Origin: Caldithrix abyssi DSM 13497
GTDB taxonomy: Bacteria > Calditrichota > Calditrichia > Calditrichales > Calditrichaceae
Direction of reading: 5' to 3'
Assembly: GCF_001886815.1 (NCBI RefSeq)
Contig: NZ_CP018099.1
Location: forward strand, 372,001 to 436,000
Length of the DNA stretch: 64,000 bases
The notes under the pieces are model-generated. The model was not told the DNA's origin and did not search any database. It was given only the letters and a program-made list of their open reading frames with translations. This document shows, piece by piece, positions 1 through 7,641 of the stretch (within the stretch, counting starts at the first letter, position 1; each line of letters starts with the position of its first letter). The position numbers and the translations under genes are program-made.

Positions 1-729
1 GCGATGGCAGTCAACACAAAAGGCCTGCTCCTGATGACAGGTCAGGCAGTTTTCTTTATTGCCTTTGGCCATCAGCCCGTGCGTGTAGCGGTAGTTCAGG
101 GGATGCGCCTGCCGATTAAGATTGTCGCCTTCATGACAGTCGCTGCAGTAGGTTGGTTGATGGCAGTGTTCGCATGAATTTTCGTCCATTTGCTGAACCA
201 GGCCATGATCTTTACGCCAGTTGAGCTGGTGAGTGGCCGGCAAAAAGTTTAGCGATGGTTCGTGGCAGGTAAAACATTTCGATTGGCTTTCCACCACATC
301 GGCTCCCACATGACAGGCATTGCATTTTTCCTTTGTCGGAAGATGAAAGTCCTGCGTGGTTTTCGCTGTTTCCACGCCTTTATGGCAGGTTAAACAATTG
401 TTTCCTTCTTTATCCACGTGCAGTTTGTGCGGAAAGCGACTGTTAAATCCTTCCAGACGTCTGGCGATAGCAGGCTCGTCGGCATTGGTATGGCAGGCGG
501 AGCAGGGAGTTTCTTCTTCATCGTGGCAGCTGTAACAGGTTTGCATCTCCGGCATTAGCACGTCCTGCCAGTTTTCACTTTCTATCGCTTTGCCATGGCA
601 ATCCAGACAAGCAATCTCCTGTTGCTGCACATGAAGCTGATGCGAAAAAATAATCTGATCTTCCTGTGCCAGGGCTGAAGAAACAAGCAGAAAAAAACAA
701 ACAACTAAAAATGGTTTCAACTTTTGCAT
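1..729 (-). CDS. Multiheme c-type cytochrome, C-terminus beyond window
   Basis: This reading frame is open from an ATG at 727-729 to the left edge, so its C-terminus is missing. The N-terminus is a Sec signal peptide (MQKLKPFLVVCFFLLVSSALA) followed by at least ten CxxCH haem-c motifs in the visible part (for example CLDCH, CYSCH, CSACH, CLTCH, CNACH, CFTCH, CEHCH, CSDCH, CVDCH). Spaced CxxCH motifs with His-rich surroundings are typical of periplasmic or cell-surface electron-transfer cytochromes. It lies 14 bp downstream of the outer-membrane barrel gene, so the two are probably co-transcribed and may form a porin-cytochrome conduit. The subclass cannot be fixed without the missing end. Cytochrome identity is very secure; the role in an outer-membrane complex is inference from context. 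Confidence 0.92.
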   Translation of the reverse strand, partial: MQKLKPFLVVCFFLLVSSALAQEDQIIFSHQLHVQQQEIACLDCHGKAIESENWQDVLMPEMQTCYSCHDEEETPCSACHTNADEPAIARRLEGFNSRFPHKLHVDKEGNNCLTCHKGVETAKTTQDFHLPTKEKCNACHVGADVVESQSKCFTCHEPSLNFLPATHQLNWRKDHGLVQQMDENSCEHCHQPTYCSDCHEGDNLNRQAHPLNYRYTHGLMAKGNKENCLTCHQEQAFCVDCHR

Positions 730-743
730 GATATTCACCTTTT

Positions 744-1958
744 TTACCAGACAAAACTAATATGGTTTAAGACGCGTTGATCCGATTTGAAATCTGCATT
801 TTGCAGCCACTGGTATTCCAGTTGAATGTTCCAGTGTTTTAAAAAGCGGTAGCTCAGGCCCACCGCATTGGCCAGTTGATTTTCGTAATCGTAGCGTTTT
901 TCGAATCGATAGCGCGTGTAATCAATGCTCAAATTAAGCGTTAACTCCCGCATTATCCGATAGCGGTAATTAAACAGCGCTCCCATCTGGTCGCCCAGAT
1001 CGCCCGTTTCGTAAACCAGTCCAAAGCTGCCGTGACGATCCGAAAGCATGGCAATAAAACGATTTCCATAGCCTTCTTTTAGCTGCACGCCCTGCATCAT
1101 GCCGGTAATGGCATATTGATCAGTAAGTTGATAAACCACATTGAAGCCGCTTAACAAATAGCGATCAACCTCAAAGATCTGAAAATAAGAAGTATTGTAA
1201 ATTTGCGGATATTGTTGTTTAACATAAGCGTTGATTAACAATTTTGGGCTAAACTGGTAGCGGGCCGAAAGGTACAAACGGTGCAGGCGGCTGTTTACCA
1301 GGTCGTAGTGCGCCTGGGTTAACACCAACAAATGTTTAATGCTGTAGTTGCTGAAATTAATTCCGGCCAGTTGCCATTGGGTTTCGCTTTGCGCGTTTTT
1401 TTGCAGGTACACCAGGCTGATATTGCTTTTAAACATTCTTTTAAACTTTAACTGCGTGCCAAAAACGGCGGCTTCATCCACGGCATAAACTTTAGCCGCG
1501 CGCAGCAAGTGCGTTTCCACCCCGCCGTAAACCTGCCATTCGAACCACTTTAAGGGTTTAATATTCAGATTTAATCCGTCCAGGCTGCCCAGGGTAACTC
1601 CTGGATGTAAAAATTGACGACCGATTTCAAGATCAATCATGTTAAATAAATTTTTCTTGGAAACGGACAGGCGATAGGCTCTAAATCGTTTAACGTTGTC
1701 CAGCTCGCTGTCGGCCAGGTCGGTCAGGGCGCGGCCGGCCAGATGTAATTGCCAGCCTCCCAGTTGATTAAAGATCACATTGGCGCTCAGCGTTTGATAA
1801 AGTCGCGTGTGCAGTTCGGTTTTGTCGGAGCCAATCTCTTCTGGCGCGCTGTAGGCATAAACCGAGTTTCGCATATAGCCATTGAACTCCACGCCCTGAG
1901 CAATGGTACAGCTGATTCCCGCTAACAAAAGGCTAATTCCCAGCATACACTTTTTCAT
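744..1958 (-). CDS. Outer-membrane beta-barrel protein, candidate porin of a cytochrome conduit
   Basis: 404 aa with a signal peptide (cleavage probably after ISCTIAQG) and then alternating aromatic/polar short strands throughout. It ends in HISFVW; a terminal aromatic residue is the usual C-terminal signal of barrel proteins inserted by BAM. No Cys-His haem motifs are present. Tyr-rich strands such as YRLSVSKK, YGGVETHL and YRFLKHWNIQLEYQW fit amphipathic barrel strands. It lies between two multiheme cytochrome genes and downstream of a rhodanese lipoprotein, the layout of ext-type porin-cytochrome conduits in metal reducers. I do not recognise the exact family. The barrel call is strong; its function as an electron-conduit porin is inferred from neighbours. 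Confidence 0.75.
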   Translation of the reverse strand: MKKCMLGISLLLAGISCTIAQGVEFNGYMRNSVYAYSAPEEIGSDKTELHTRLYQTLSANVIFNQLGGWQLHLAGRALTDLADSELDNVKRFRAYRLSVSKKNLFNMIDLEIGRQFLHPGVTLGSLDGLNLNIKPLKWFEWQVYGGVETHLLRAAKVYAVDEAAVFGTQLKFKRMFKSNISLVYLQKNAQSETQWQLAGINFSNYSIKHLLVLTQAHYDLVNSRLHRLYLSARYQFSPKLLINAYVKQQYPQIYNTSYFQIFEVDRYLLSGFNVVYQLTDQYAITGMMQGVQLKEGYGNRFIAMLSDRHGSFGLVYETGDLGDQMGALFNYRYRIMRELTLNLSIDYTRYRFEKRYDYENQLANAVGLSYRFLKHWNIQLEYQWLQNADFKSDQRVLNHISFVW

Positions 1959-1988
1959 GGCAATCTCTCGCTTTGTTCATTCATTAAG

Positions 1989-2020
1989 AAAAAAGCGAAT
2001 AACAACGGATTCGCTTTTTT
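1989..2020 (-). terminator. Hairpin terminator or attenuator between cytochrome and barrel genes
   Basis: An 11-bp perfect stem (AAAAAGCGAAT / ATTCGCTTTTT) closes an 8-nt loop and is flanked by T runs on both strands. It sits after the stop of the eleven-haem cytochrome gene and before the barrel gene, so it would end or attenuate minus-strand transcription. Confidence 0.6.
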
Positions 2021-2030
2021 GGGTTTACTA

Positions 2031-3404
2031 TTAATCGGTAAACACCGGTTCGTTTGCTCTTAATTCATCGTCAAGATAAGTAGAATCGACATCGCTCCTT
2101 TTAAGCAAAATTTCATCGTGGCTGTCGTGGCAGGTTTGCCCACACCAGGCCGTTCCGCTGGTATCGGTTAAAAATGTCCAGCGTTGAATATTATGCGGCG
2201 TGGTGTATTTCCAGGTTGGGGCGTTATCAAAGGTTGTTAGTGAAATCGAGCCGTTCCAGTTGTGGTAAGTGTCGGGCGCAATCGGAATGTGGCGAACCAG
2301 CGCAAAATCTGTGGTGCGGAAAGAACTGGTGTTTTTCAAATAATTTTTGCCAATCTTAAAAGTTGGGTAGGAAGAACCGGTGATACCTTCTCCCACGTGA
2401 CAGCCGTTACAGCTTTTGTAGGTTTGCGAATGACATATCTGGCATTGCAAAGTGGTGTTGCCCTGAACATGCGTGGTGTGGTAGAGATTTTCCGTATTAG
2501 TGTCCAGCACATCGGGATGGCAGTCGGTGCATTGCGCGACAAAGCTTTCGTTTTCAACATAGCGATAGGGATACAAATTGCCGTCGCCGTGCATCTCATC
2601 GGCGGGATGGCAGGCCATACAATTCATCCCTTTATTGTAATGCACATCGGCCTCTTTCACATTTTCGTAGCCTTCTTCGCCTCTGTGTAATCCGCGAAAC
2701 TCTTCGCCCACGCGCGAACCGTGACAGGCGGTACAATTATTAACCAGGCTGGGCGTACGGTAGAATTGATGAGCTTGCTCCAGGCCGCTGTTTACGGATA
2801 CGGGACGAATAACATGGCATTGACCGCAGGCGGCATGGCATTTAGCGCAGTCTGCGTCAAAACCGGCTTTCATGTTAGCGTCTGTGCGTAAATCCATTCC
2901 TCCGGCGCGAATTTTAAAGCGTTCGTAAAAACCGTTTTGCGTATAATGTAAAGAGGTTTCAAATTTTGTGGTGATATCGGAATGGCAGGCGCTGCAATAC
3001 ACGTCAAACTGTTCACTGGGTAAAGCTACAAAATCCGCAGTCGCAGCATGCGCAGCGGCTTTGGCTTCTTTGGTTAATGGGGTGTTAGAATTGCCGCCAT
3101 GGCAGGTAGTGCAGGCCAGTTGCCCGTGTACGCTGCCCAAAAAAGTTTCCGAGACAAAAACTCGTTCCGCAGGCCCCAACGGGGCCACCGCGCCGCCTCA
3201 GCCCTCGCCCGCTTCGCCGCCGCTATCTTCCAGCGGTTCGGCAACCTCTTCTAAAAGCGCCTTATTGGTGTGGCAGCCCACGCAACTATTTTGTTGCGTT
3301 ACCTCGTATATGCCTTCTTTTTGCGCAATATCGCTTTTTTTCTCCTGGCAGCCTGCCAGACCAAAAAATAGCGCCAAAAACGAAATCCATAAAATTTTTT
3401 TCAC
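2031..3404 (-). CDS. Lipoprotein multiheme cytochrome c with in-frame UGA, candidate selenoprotein
   Basis: Two minus-strand open frames are in the same frame and separated only by a TGA at 3198-3200. Read through, they give 457 residues. The N-terminus (GTG start at 3404, upstream GGAG) is a lipoprotein signal with lipobox LAGC, then CVGCH. The UGA follows GGEAGEG and is followed by GGAVAPLGPAERVFV, then nine more CxxCH motifs and one CxxxCH (CGQTCH), so about eleven haems in all. The alternative start at GTG 3188 would lack any export signal and could not mature haem c, so two separate genes are unlikely. A hairpin with a GUU loop lies 17 nt after the UGA, as expected of a bacterial SECIS. 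Alternatives are a nonsense mutation or a sequencing error. The rhodanese gene upstream and barrel gene downstream suggest a role in an outer-membrane electron conduit. Confidence 0.7.
3172..3200 (-). promoter_or_regulatory. Candidate bacterial SECIS element next to UGA
   Basis: On the minus strand the UGA at 3200-3198 is followed by 17 nt and then a GUU loop closed by a perfect 6-bp stem, GGCCCC / GGGGCC (3186-3172); outer CGC/GCG pairing with a small bulge may extend it. Bacterial SECIS elements are described as hairpins right after the UGA with a G among the first two apical-loop bases, about 16-37 nt downstream. The fit is good, but the region is GC-rich and a chance hairpin is possible. 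Confidence 0.5.
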
Positions 3405-3444
3405 GGCGTCACTCCACTTAATTGGTACCGATTTAAAAATTAAA

Positions 3445-3479
3445 GCAGGGTCAGGGTGTTTACAATAACCCGACCCCGC
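3445..3479 (-). terminator. Hairpin terminator after rhodanese gene
   Basis: A long stem with G-U pairs (arms GCAGGGTCAGGGT and ACCCGACCCCGC) around a 10-nt A/T-rich loop lies between the rhodanese stop and the cytochrome start. T-rich tracts flank both sides. It may partially terminate, so the cytochrome is expressed by read-through or from its own promoter. Confidence 0.55.
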
Positions 3480-3509
3480 TTTTTTCGTGAAAATATTTTC
3501 AGATTTGAC

Positions 3510-4493
3510 CTATTTTTCTAACGCAAAATCGTTGGCGTCCGTATTTTCATTAAAAGGACTAAGCACGCGAACATTTGCGTCTTTAGTCCAGGACATGATG
3601 CCCCATTTCAAATTAATCGCATTATAGCCTAACAGATTCAATACGGTTGTGGCAATCTGGCCGGTATGACCGGTGTAGCAGTAAACCACTACTTCACGGT
3701 TGGGGTCGATTTTTTGCAGATTTTCCACTTTGGCTATCTCTTGCCAGGGAATGTTAATGGCGCCGGGAATGTGACCGATGGCATAATGGTCTGCGCTGCG
3801 CACGCTGATGATCTGCGGATCGTTGGAAGCGTTGCCGTCATTTAAGTTGTCGAATAACGCCTGAGCCAGGATAACCGGCGCCTGGGTAGAAACATACTGA
3901 TCTGCGGCGGCTTTAAGAATGGTCATTGCATCTTCCGAATCGACAAAGTTCGGCTCCGGCAGATCGTAGGTTTGAGCGGTCGGCACCTCCGTGGTTATGG
4001 GATAATCGTGCGCGTCGGTATCTTCGTTAAAAGCAGCAGCCGCTCTTACGGTTTGATCTTTAGTCCAGGACATGATGCCCCACTTCATATTGGTCACATC
4101 GTAACCCAGAACCTTTAATACTGTTGCGGCAATCTGGCCGGTGTGGCCGGTGTAACAATAAACAGCCACTGTTTTGTCGGTTGGAATTTGGGCCAGGTTC
4201 TCTTCTTTGGCAATTGTTGTCCAAGGGATGTTAATGGCGCCAGGAACATGGCCTTTGGCATAATCGTCAGCGCCGCGGACGCTTACCACAAAATAGTTGT
4301 TCAATCCGTCATGAATGGTCTGTGCCGGGGTGACCGGATTACTCCAATTGGCGATGGCTTCATCAACGACCGGTTGAATGATTTCGAAGTTGCTCTTCTT
4401 TTCTTTATCGTCATTGTCGGTAGAAGAAGAACACGAAAAAAGAAAAGCCAATCCGACTAAAAGAGATAAAATGGTAAAATATCTGCGCATCAT
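3510..4493 (-). CDS. Tandem rhodanese-domain lipoprotein
   Basis: 327 aa. The N-terminus is a lipoprotein signal with lipobox LFSC (Cys about residue 21) and a charged Ser/Asp/Lys linker. Two rhodanese domains follow, roughly residues 45-165 and 195-325. Each has the active-site loop CYTGHTGQ and each ends with WGIMSWTKD, showing an internal duplication. The catalytic Cys is present in both, so sulfur transfer or sulfane-sulfur/selenium binding is possible. Rhodanese-family lipoproteins are found with beta-barrels and multiheme cytochromes in Geobacter ext-type clusters, and the downstream genes here match that layout. A sigma54-type promoter lies about 65 bp upstream and GGAG precedes the ATG. 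The physiological substrate is unknown. Confidence 0.88.
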   Translation of the reverse strand: MMRRYFTILSLLVGLAFLFSCSSSTDNDDKEKKSNFEIIQPVVDEAIANWSNPVTPAQTIHDGLNNYFVVSVRGADDYAKGHVPGAINIPWTTIAKEENLAQIPTDKTVAVYCYTGHTGQIAATVLKVLGYDVTNMKWGIMSWTKDQTVRAAAAFNEDTDAHDYPITTEVPTAQTYDLPEPNFVDSEDAMTILKAAADQYVSTQAPVILAQALFDNLNDGNASNDPQIISVRSADHYAIGHIPGAINIPWQEIAKVENLQKIDPNREVVVYCYTGHTGQIATTVLNLLGYNAINLKWGIMSWTKDANVRVLSPFNENTDANDFALEK

Positions 4494-4555
4494 TGCGATA
4501 CTCCTTTCTTGGTAAAACTACAACAAGTATTTGTTTAAATTTTCACAAACATAGT

Positions 4556-4571
4556 TGCAATTTGCGTACCA
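4556..4571 (-). promoter_or_regulatory. Sigma54 (-24/-12) promoter of the rhodanese-cytochrome cluster
   Basis: The minus strand reads TGGTACGCAAATTGCA, which differs from the consensus TGGCACG-N4-TTGCW at one position and keeps the exact GG-to-GC spacing. The predicted start near 4545 gives a 5' leader of about 50 nt before the ATG at 4493. Confidence 0.75.
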
Positions 4572-4637
4572 ATTTTTATGTCATTTTTAAGTTGTTGTTT
4601 TTGCAGTAAATAAAACGAGTCTGGTTGATTGGCGTGT

Positions 4638-4743
4638 GAAACAAAATGTTTCGACCGGGATGTAAATATAGGGCTTATTAGTTTAAAATCAATAAAATAT
4701 GCTGGGGTTGAAACAAATGGTTCAGCTGTTTCAAAGTGAAACA
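4638..4743. promoter_or_regulatory. Three inverted-repeat operator sites in the divergent region
   Basis: Three related palindromes: 4638-4652 (GAAACA-AAA-TGTTTC, perfect), 4709-4724 (TGAAACAAATGGTTCA, one mismatch per arm pair) and 4727-4743 (TGTTTCA-AAG-TGAAACA, perfect 7-bp arms). They lie roughly 70-100 bp upstream of sigma54-type promoters on each strand, the usual location of enhancer sites for NtrC-family activators. The probable binder is the Fis-type activator encoded from 4874. Confidence 0.65.
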
Positions 4744-4822
4744 TTGTTAGGCCGGTTTAGCGATATGCGGAATTTTTTGATTTTTATTAACATAGTGTTG
4801 TAAATTTTCATCTTGTTAATAT

Positions 4823-4838
4823 TGGTGCAAATGTTGCT
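4823..4838 (+). promoter_or_regulatory. Sigma54 (-24/-12) promoter of the activator gene
   Basis: TGGTGCAAATGTTGCT keeps GG and GC at the canonical 12-bp offset and the TTGCT -12 element. The predicted transcription start near 4850 argues for translation from the ATG at 4874 rather than 4853. It implies autoregulation. Confidence 0.65.
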
Positions 4839-4873
4839 ACCATGTTTCTTTAATGGTTAATGGGGAGAGCGAA

Positions 4874-6247
4874 ATGGTTGATCCAAAAATAGAATGTAAA
4901 AATTTAACAGAGATCATATTAGATAATATCACCGAGGGCGTTTTTACCATTGACCATGAATTTAATATTACCTCTTTTAATAAAGCCGCCTCCCAGATTA
5001 CCGGCTTTCCTACCGAGCAGGCGATCGGGAAAAAATGTTATGATGTTTTCCGGTCAGATATTTGCGAAGAAGGCTGCGTATTAAAAAAGGCTATTGAAAA
5101 CGGAAAAAACAGCTATTCTAAAATAGTTTATATTATCACCAGGAAGGGCTTTCGCATTCCGATTAAAGTAACGGGCGCCGCCCTAAAAGACAAAAAAGGA
5201 AACATCCTGGGAGGTGTGCAGACTTTTCGTGATTTAAGTACTGAAGATGATTTGCGAAAATTCATCCGTCGCAACTATTCCTATCATGACATCGTTTCCA
5301 AAAACCCCGCCATGTGGCAGCTTTTTGACCTTTTACCTCAGGTGGCAGATAGTAACAGCACCGTTTTAATTGAAGGCGAAAGCGGCACCGGAAAAGAATT
5401 GGTCGCTCGTGTTATTCACCAATTAAGCACCAGAGCAGATAAGAATTTTGTGGCCATTAATTGTGGCGGGCTACCTGACAACCTGCTGGAGTCTGAACTG
5501 TTCGGTTACAAGGCAGGCGCTTTTACAGATGCCAGAAGAGATAAGATTGGACGAATTGCGCTGGCCGAAGGCGGCACGCTTTTTTTAGATGAAATTGGCG
5601 ATATTTCCCAGGCTTTTCAGGTGAAGCTTTTGCGCTTTTTACAGGAAAAAACGTACGAGCCGCTGGGCTCTGTTGAAACCATTAATGCCAATGTGCGAAT
5701 TATTGCGGCTACCAACAAAAACTTAGAAGAATTGGTGGCCGAGGGCATTTTTCGCAAAGACCTTTACTACCGAATAAAAGTGGTTCGGTTACATATTCCC
5801 CCTTTACGTCAGCGCAAGGAAGACATTCCTTTATTGATCGATCATTTTATCAGAAGATTCAATAATTTACAGGGCAAAAGTATCGAAGGCGTGTCTCCCA
5901 GAGTGCTGGAAGTTTTAATGCGCCATTCCTATCCGGGCAACGTGCGCGAGCTGGAGAACATTATTGAGCACGCTTTTGTGCTGTGCAACGAGGACATTAT
6001 TCAAGAAAAACATTTGCCCATTGATTTGTTCGAGCAACGCCCCGAAGAGATACAGGATGAGTATCAGAAAAAGCTAAACGAGATGGAAGCGGAATTAATT
6101 TTGCGTACCTTAGAAGAGCACAACTGGAATCGTCAGGCTGCCGCTCGTGCCTTAAATATCCACAAAACCACACTTTTCAGAAAAATCAAGCGCCTGGGAA
6201 TAAAGCTACCCCACGTCGATGGCCGCCACCGCCACGTAAACGATTAA
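4874..6247 (+). CDS. PAS-domain sigma54-dependent activator (NtrC family)
   Basis: Counting from an upstream ATG at 4853, residues 15-130 form a PAS domain with a Cys-rich helix (CYDVFRSDICEEGCVL). An AAA+ domain follows with Walker A GESGTGKE (175-182), the sigma54-contact loop as GAFTDA (222-227, variant of GAFTGA) and Walker B GTLFLDEIGD. A Fis-type helix-turn-helix occupies about 424-447. I prefer the ATG at 4874 because GGGGAG lies just upstream and because of the sigma54 promoter position. It is divergent from the rhodanese-cytochrome genes and probably binds the inverted repeats between them. The PAS cysteines could sense redox state or bind a metal or Fe-S centre; that is inference. 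Family assignment is secure. Confidence 0.93.
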   Translation: MVDPKIECKNLTEIILDNITEGVFTIDHEFNITSFNKAASQITGFPTEQAIGKKCYDVFRSDICEEGCVLKKAIENGKNSYSKIVYIITRKGFRIPIKVTGAALKDKKGNILGGVQTFRDLSTEDDLRKFIRRNYSYHDIVSKNPAMWQLFDLLPQVADSNSTVLIEGESGTGKELVARVIHQLSTRADKNFVAINCGGLPDNLLESELFGYKAGAFTDARRDKIGRIALAEGGTLFLDEIGDISQAFQVKLLRFLQEKTYEPLGSVETINANVRIIAATNKNLEELVAEGIFRKDLYYRIKVVRLHIPPLRQRKEDIPLLIDHFIRRFNNLQGKSIEGVSPRVLEVLMRHSYPGNVRELENIIEHAFVLCNEDIIQEKHLPIDLFEQRPEEIQDEYQKKLNEMEAELILRTLEEHNWNRQAAARALNIHKTTLFRKIKRLGIKLPHVDGRHRHVND

Positions 6248-6370
6248 CCTTTGTAGAGTAGCAGGGTTGCGCCCTTTGAGTTGCGAAGCTGCTACACAAC
6301 ACATTGAAACGCTACCCTAATTTTATACCACAATCATGCCCGCAGCGTTATGGACAGACTGTATCAAGTC

Positions 6371-6386
6371 TGGCATAATATTTGTT
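6371..6386 (+). promoter_or_regulatory. Sigma54-like promoter of the respiratory operon
   Basis: TGGCATAATATTTGTT matches the -24 element TGGCA and the -12 TTG with correct spacing; the usual GC at -12 is GT, so it is weaker than the two sites at 4.5-4.8 kb. A 6-bp inverted repeat CAGACT/AGTCTG overlaps its upstream edge (6355-6372). It rules out the TTG at 6382 as a start codon if used. Confidence 0.4.
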
Positions 6387-6417
6387 AAATATTTCTCAAA
6401 ATAAACGTATGGGAAAA

Positions 6418-6735
6418 ATGAAAGTTGCAATACCTGTCTGGAAAAATAGAGTTGCGCCGCTTTTCGACGTGTGCAGCGTTGTAAAAATCCTTGACACCAA
6501 TCAACAATGGGCGCCTGCTAAAACGCTTGAATTAAAAAGAAGCTCTGTGGGGCAACGCCTGTCAGCCTTGTACGATGCTGGTGTGGAGGTAGTTGTATGC
6601 AATGGCATCAGTTTATTTTTAAAGTGTTGCCTGCAGTCGCGATCCATTCTGGTATTTTGTGATCAGGATGGCAGCGAAAAGGAAGTAATTCGGAGAATTA
6701 AAGATGAATTACAGTTAATAAATGAACAAATGTGA
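6418..6735 (+). CDS. NifX/NafY-like (dinitrogenase Fe-Mo cofactor family) small protein
   Basis: About 105 aa beginning MKVAIPVWKNRVAPLFDVC, the N-terminal signature of the NifB/NifX/NafY superfamily, an RNase H-like fold that carries Fe-S or Fe-Mo clusters. The rest (VVCNGISLFLKCCLQ) fits the same fold. GGGA lies four bases before the ATG at 6418; ATG 6409 and TTG 6382 are possible but poorer starts. It is the first gene of a respiratory operon and its stop is 13 bp before the next start. No nitrogenase genes are visible, so a role in cluster handling or redox sensing for the downstream Fe-S protein is more likely than nitrogen fixation; that is inference. Confidence 0.7.
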   Translation: MKVAIPVWKNRVAPLFDVCSVVKILDTNQQWAPAKTLELKRSSVGQRLSALYDAGVEVVVCNGISLFLKCCLQSRSILVFCDQDGSEKEVIRRIKDELQLINEQM

Positions 6736-6748
6736 GGGAAAGACTATC

Positions 6749-7639
6749 ATGTCACAAACAAGGCGTTCGTTTCTAAAAGCAATTAGCGTGGCATCGCTTA
6801 CGGCCATAAGCCCTAAAAAAAGTCATGCCACGCCCAAAAATGTTCTATCTGATGATCGTTTTGGCGTGCTGGTTGACACAACCGTGTGTATTGGTTGTCG
6901 CCAGTGTGAATACGCCTGCAAGGTGGAGCATGGAATGGAAGCAGGTAACCTTGATGATTACCAGGACCGTTCGGTGTTTCAAACCATGCGTCGGCCAGAT
7001 CATACCGCGCTAACAGTGGTTAATGCCTACAAAGCGGATAATCCGGAACAGCAAGAAACAACCGTAAAGGTGCAATGCATGCATTGCGACCATCCGGCCT
7101 GTGTTTCGGCTTGCATTGTGGGCGCCTTTACCAAACAGGAAAACGGCGCGGTAATCTGGGATGAAAGCCGCTGTATTGGCTGCCGCTACTGTATGGTGGC
7201 CTGTCCCTTTCAGGTGCCGGCTTTTGAATATCACAAGGCTATTGAACCGAAAATCCTTAAATGCGATTTTTGTTATGACAGGCGAACCTCCAAAGGAAAA
7301 ATGCCGGCCTGTGTGGAAATATGTCCTACTGAAGCGCTAACTTTTGGCAAACGCTATGAGCTGATTCAGGTTGCTCATGAACGCATTCGAAAGCAGCCGG
7401 AACGTTATATTGACCACGTATTTGGTGAACATGAAGTCGCAGGCACTTCCTGGCTTTATCTGGCCGGGCAGGATTTTCTTAAGCTTGACTTTCCGGATGT
7501 GGGCACAGACCCCGCTCCGGGCGCAACCGAACCCATTCAACACGCTATTTTTAAGTTCTTTGTTCCTCCGGTTGCCCTCTACGCCTTGTTAGGCGGAATT
7601 ATGTGGCTTGGAAAACAGACGCGCGAAGAGGAGGAGTAG
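6749..7639 (+). CDS. Tat-exported HybA-like 4x[4Fe-4S] ferredoxin subunit
   Basis: 296 aa. The N-terminus has a twin-arginine motif RRSFLKA and a short hydrophobic stretch. Four cysteine groups follow (CIGCRQCEYACK, CMHCDHPACVSAC, CIGCRYCMVACP, CDFCYDRR...CVEICP), as in the HybA/DmsB/NrfC family that binds four [4Fe-4S] clusters. A C-terminal hydrophobic segment (FFVPPVALYALLGGIMWLG) probably anchors it in the inner membrane, as in HybA. The start at 6749 is chosen because of GAGGGA nine bases upstream and the Tat motif. It pairs with the NrfD-like gene that follows, passing electrons between the quinone pool and periplasmic haems. Confidence 0.92.
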   Translation: MSQTRRSFLKAISVASLTAISPKKSHATPKNVLSDDRFGVLVDTTVCIGCRQCEYACKVEHGMEAGNLDDYQDRSVFQTMRRPDHTALTVVNAYKADNPEQQETTVKVQCMHCDHPACVSACIVGAFTKQENGAVIWDESRCIGCRYCMVACPFQVPAFEYHKAIEPKILKCDFCYDRRTSKGKMPACVEICPTEALTFGKRYELIQVAHERIRKQPERYIDHVFGEHEVAGTSWLYLAGQDFLKLDFPDVGTDPAPGATEPIQHAIFKFFVPPVALYALLGGIMWLGKQTREEEE

Positions 7640-7641
7640 TC

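Noticed and set aside
2031-3188. Separate cytochrome gene starting at GTG 3188
   Set aside because: It would lack any signal sequence although haem-c maturation is periplasmic, and the frame continues in phase through the TGA into a lipoprotein signal.
4535-4744. 69-aa minus-strand frame
   Set aside because: It covers the sigma54 promoter and operator palindromes and has no protein-like features or ribosome site.
6382-6417. TTG 6382 as start of the NifX-like gene
   Set aside because: It lies within the sigma54-like promoter, and the conserved family start MKVAIPVW with a ribosome site is at 6418.
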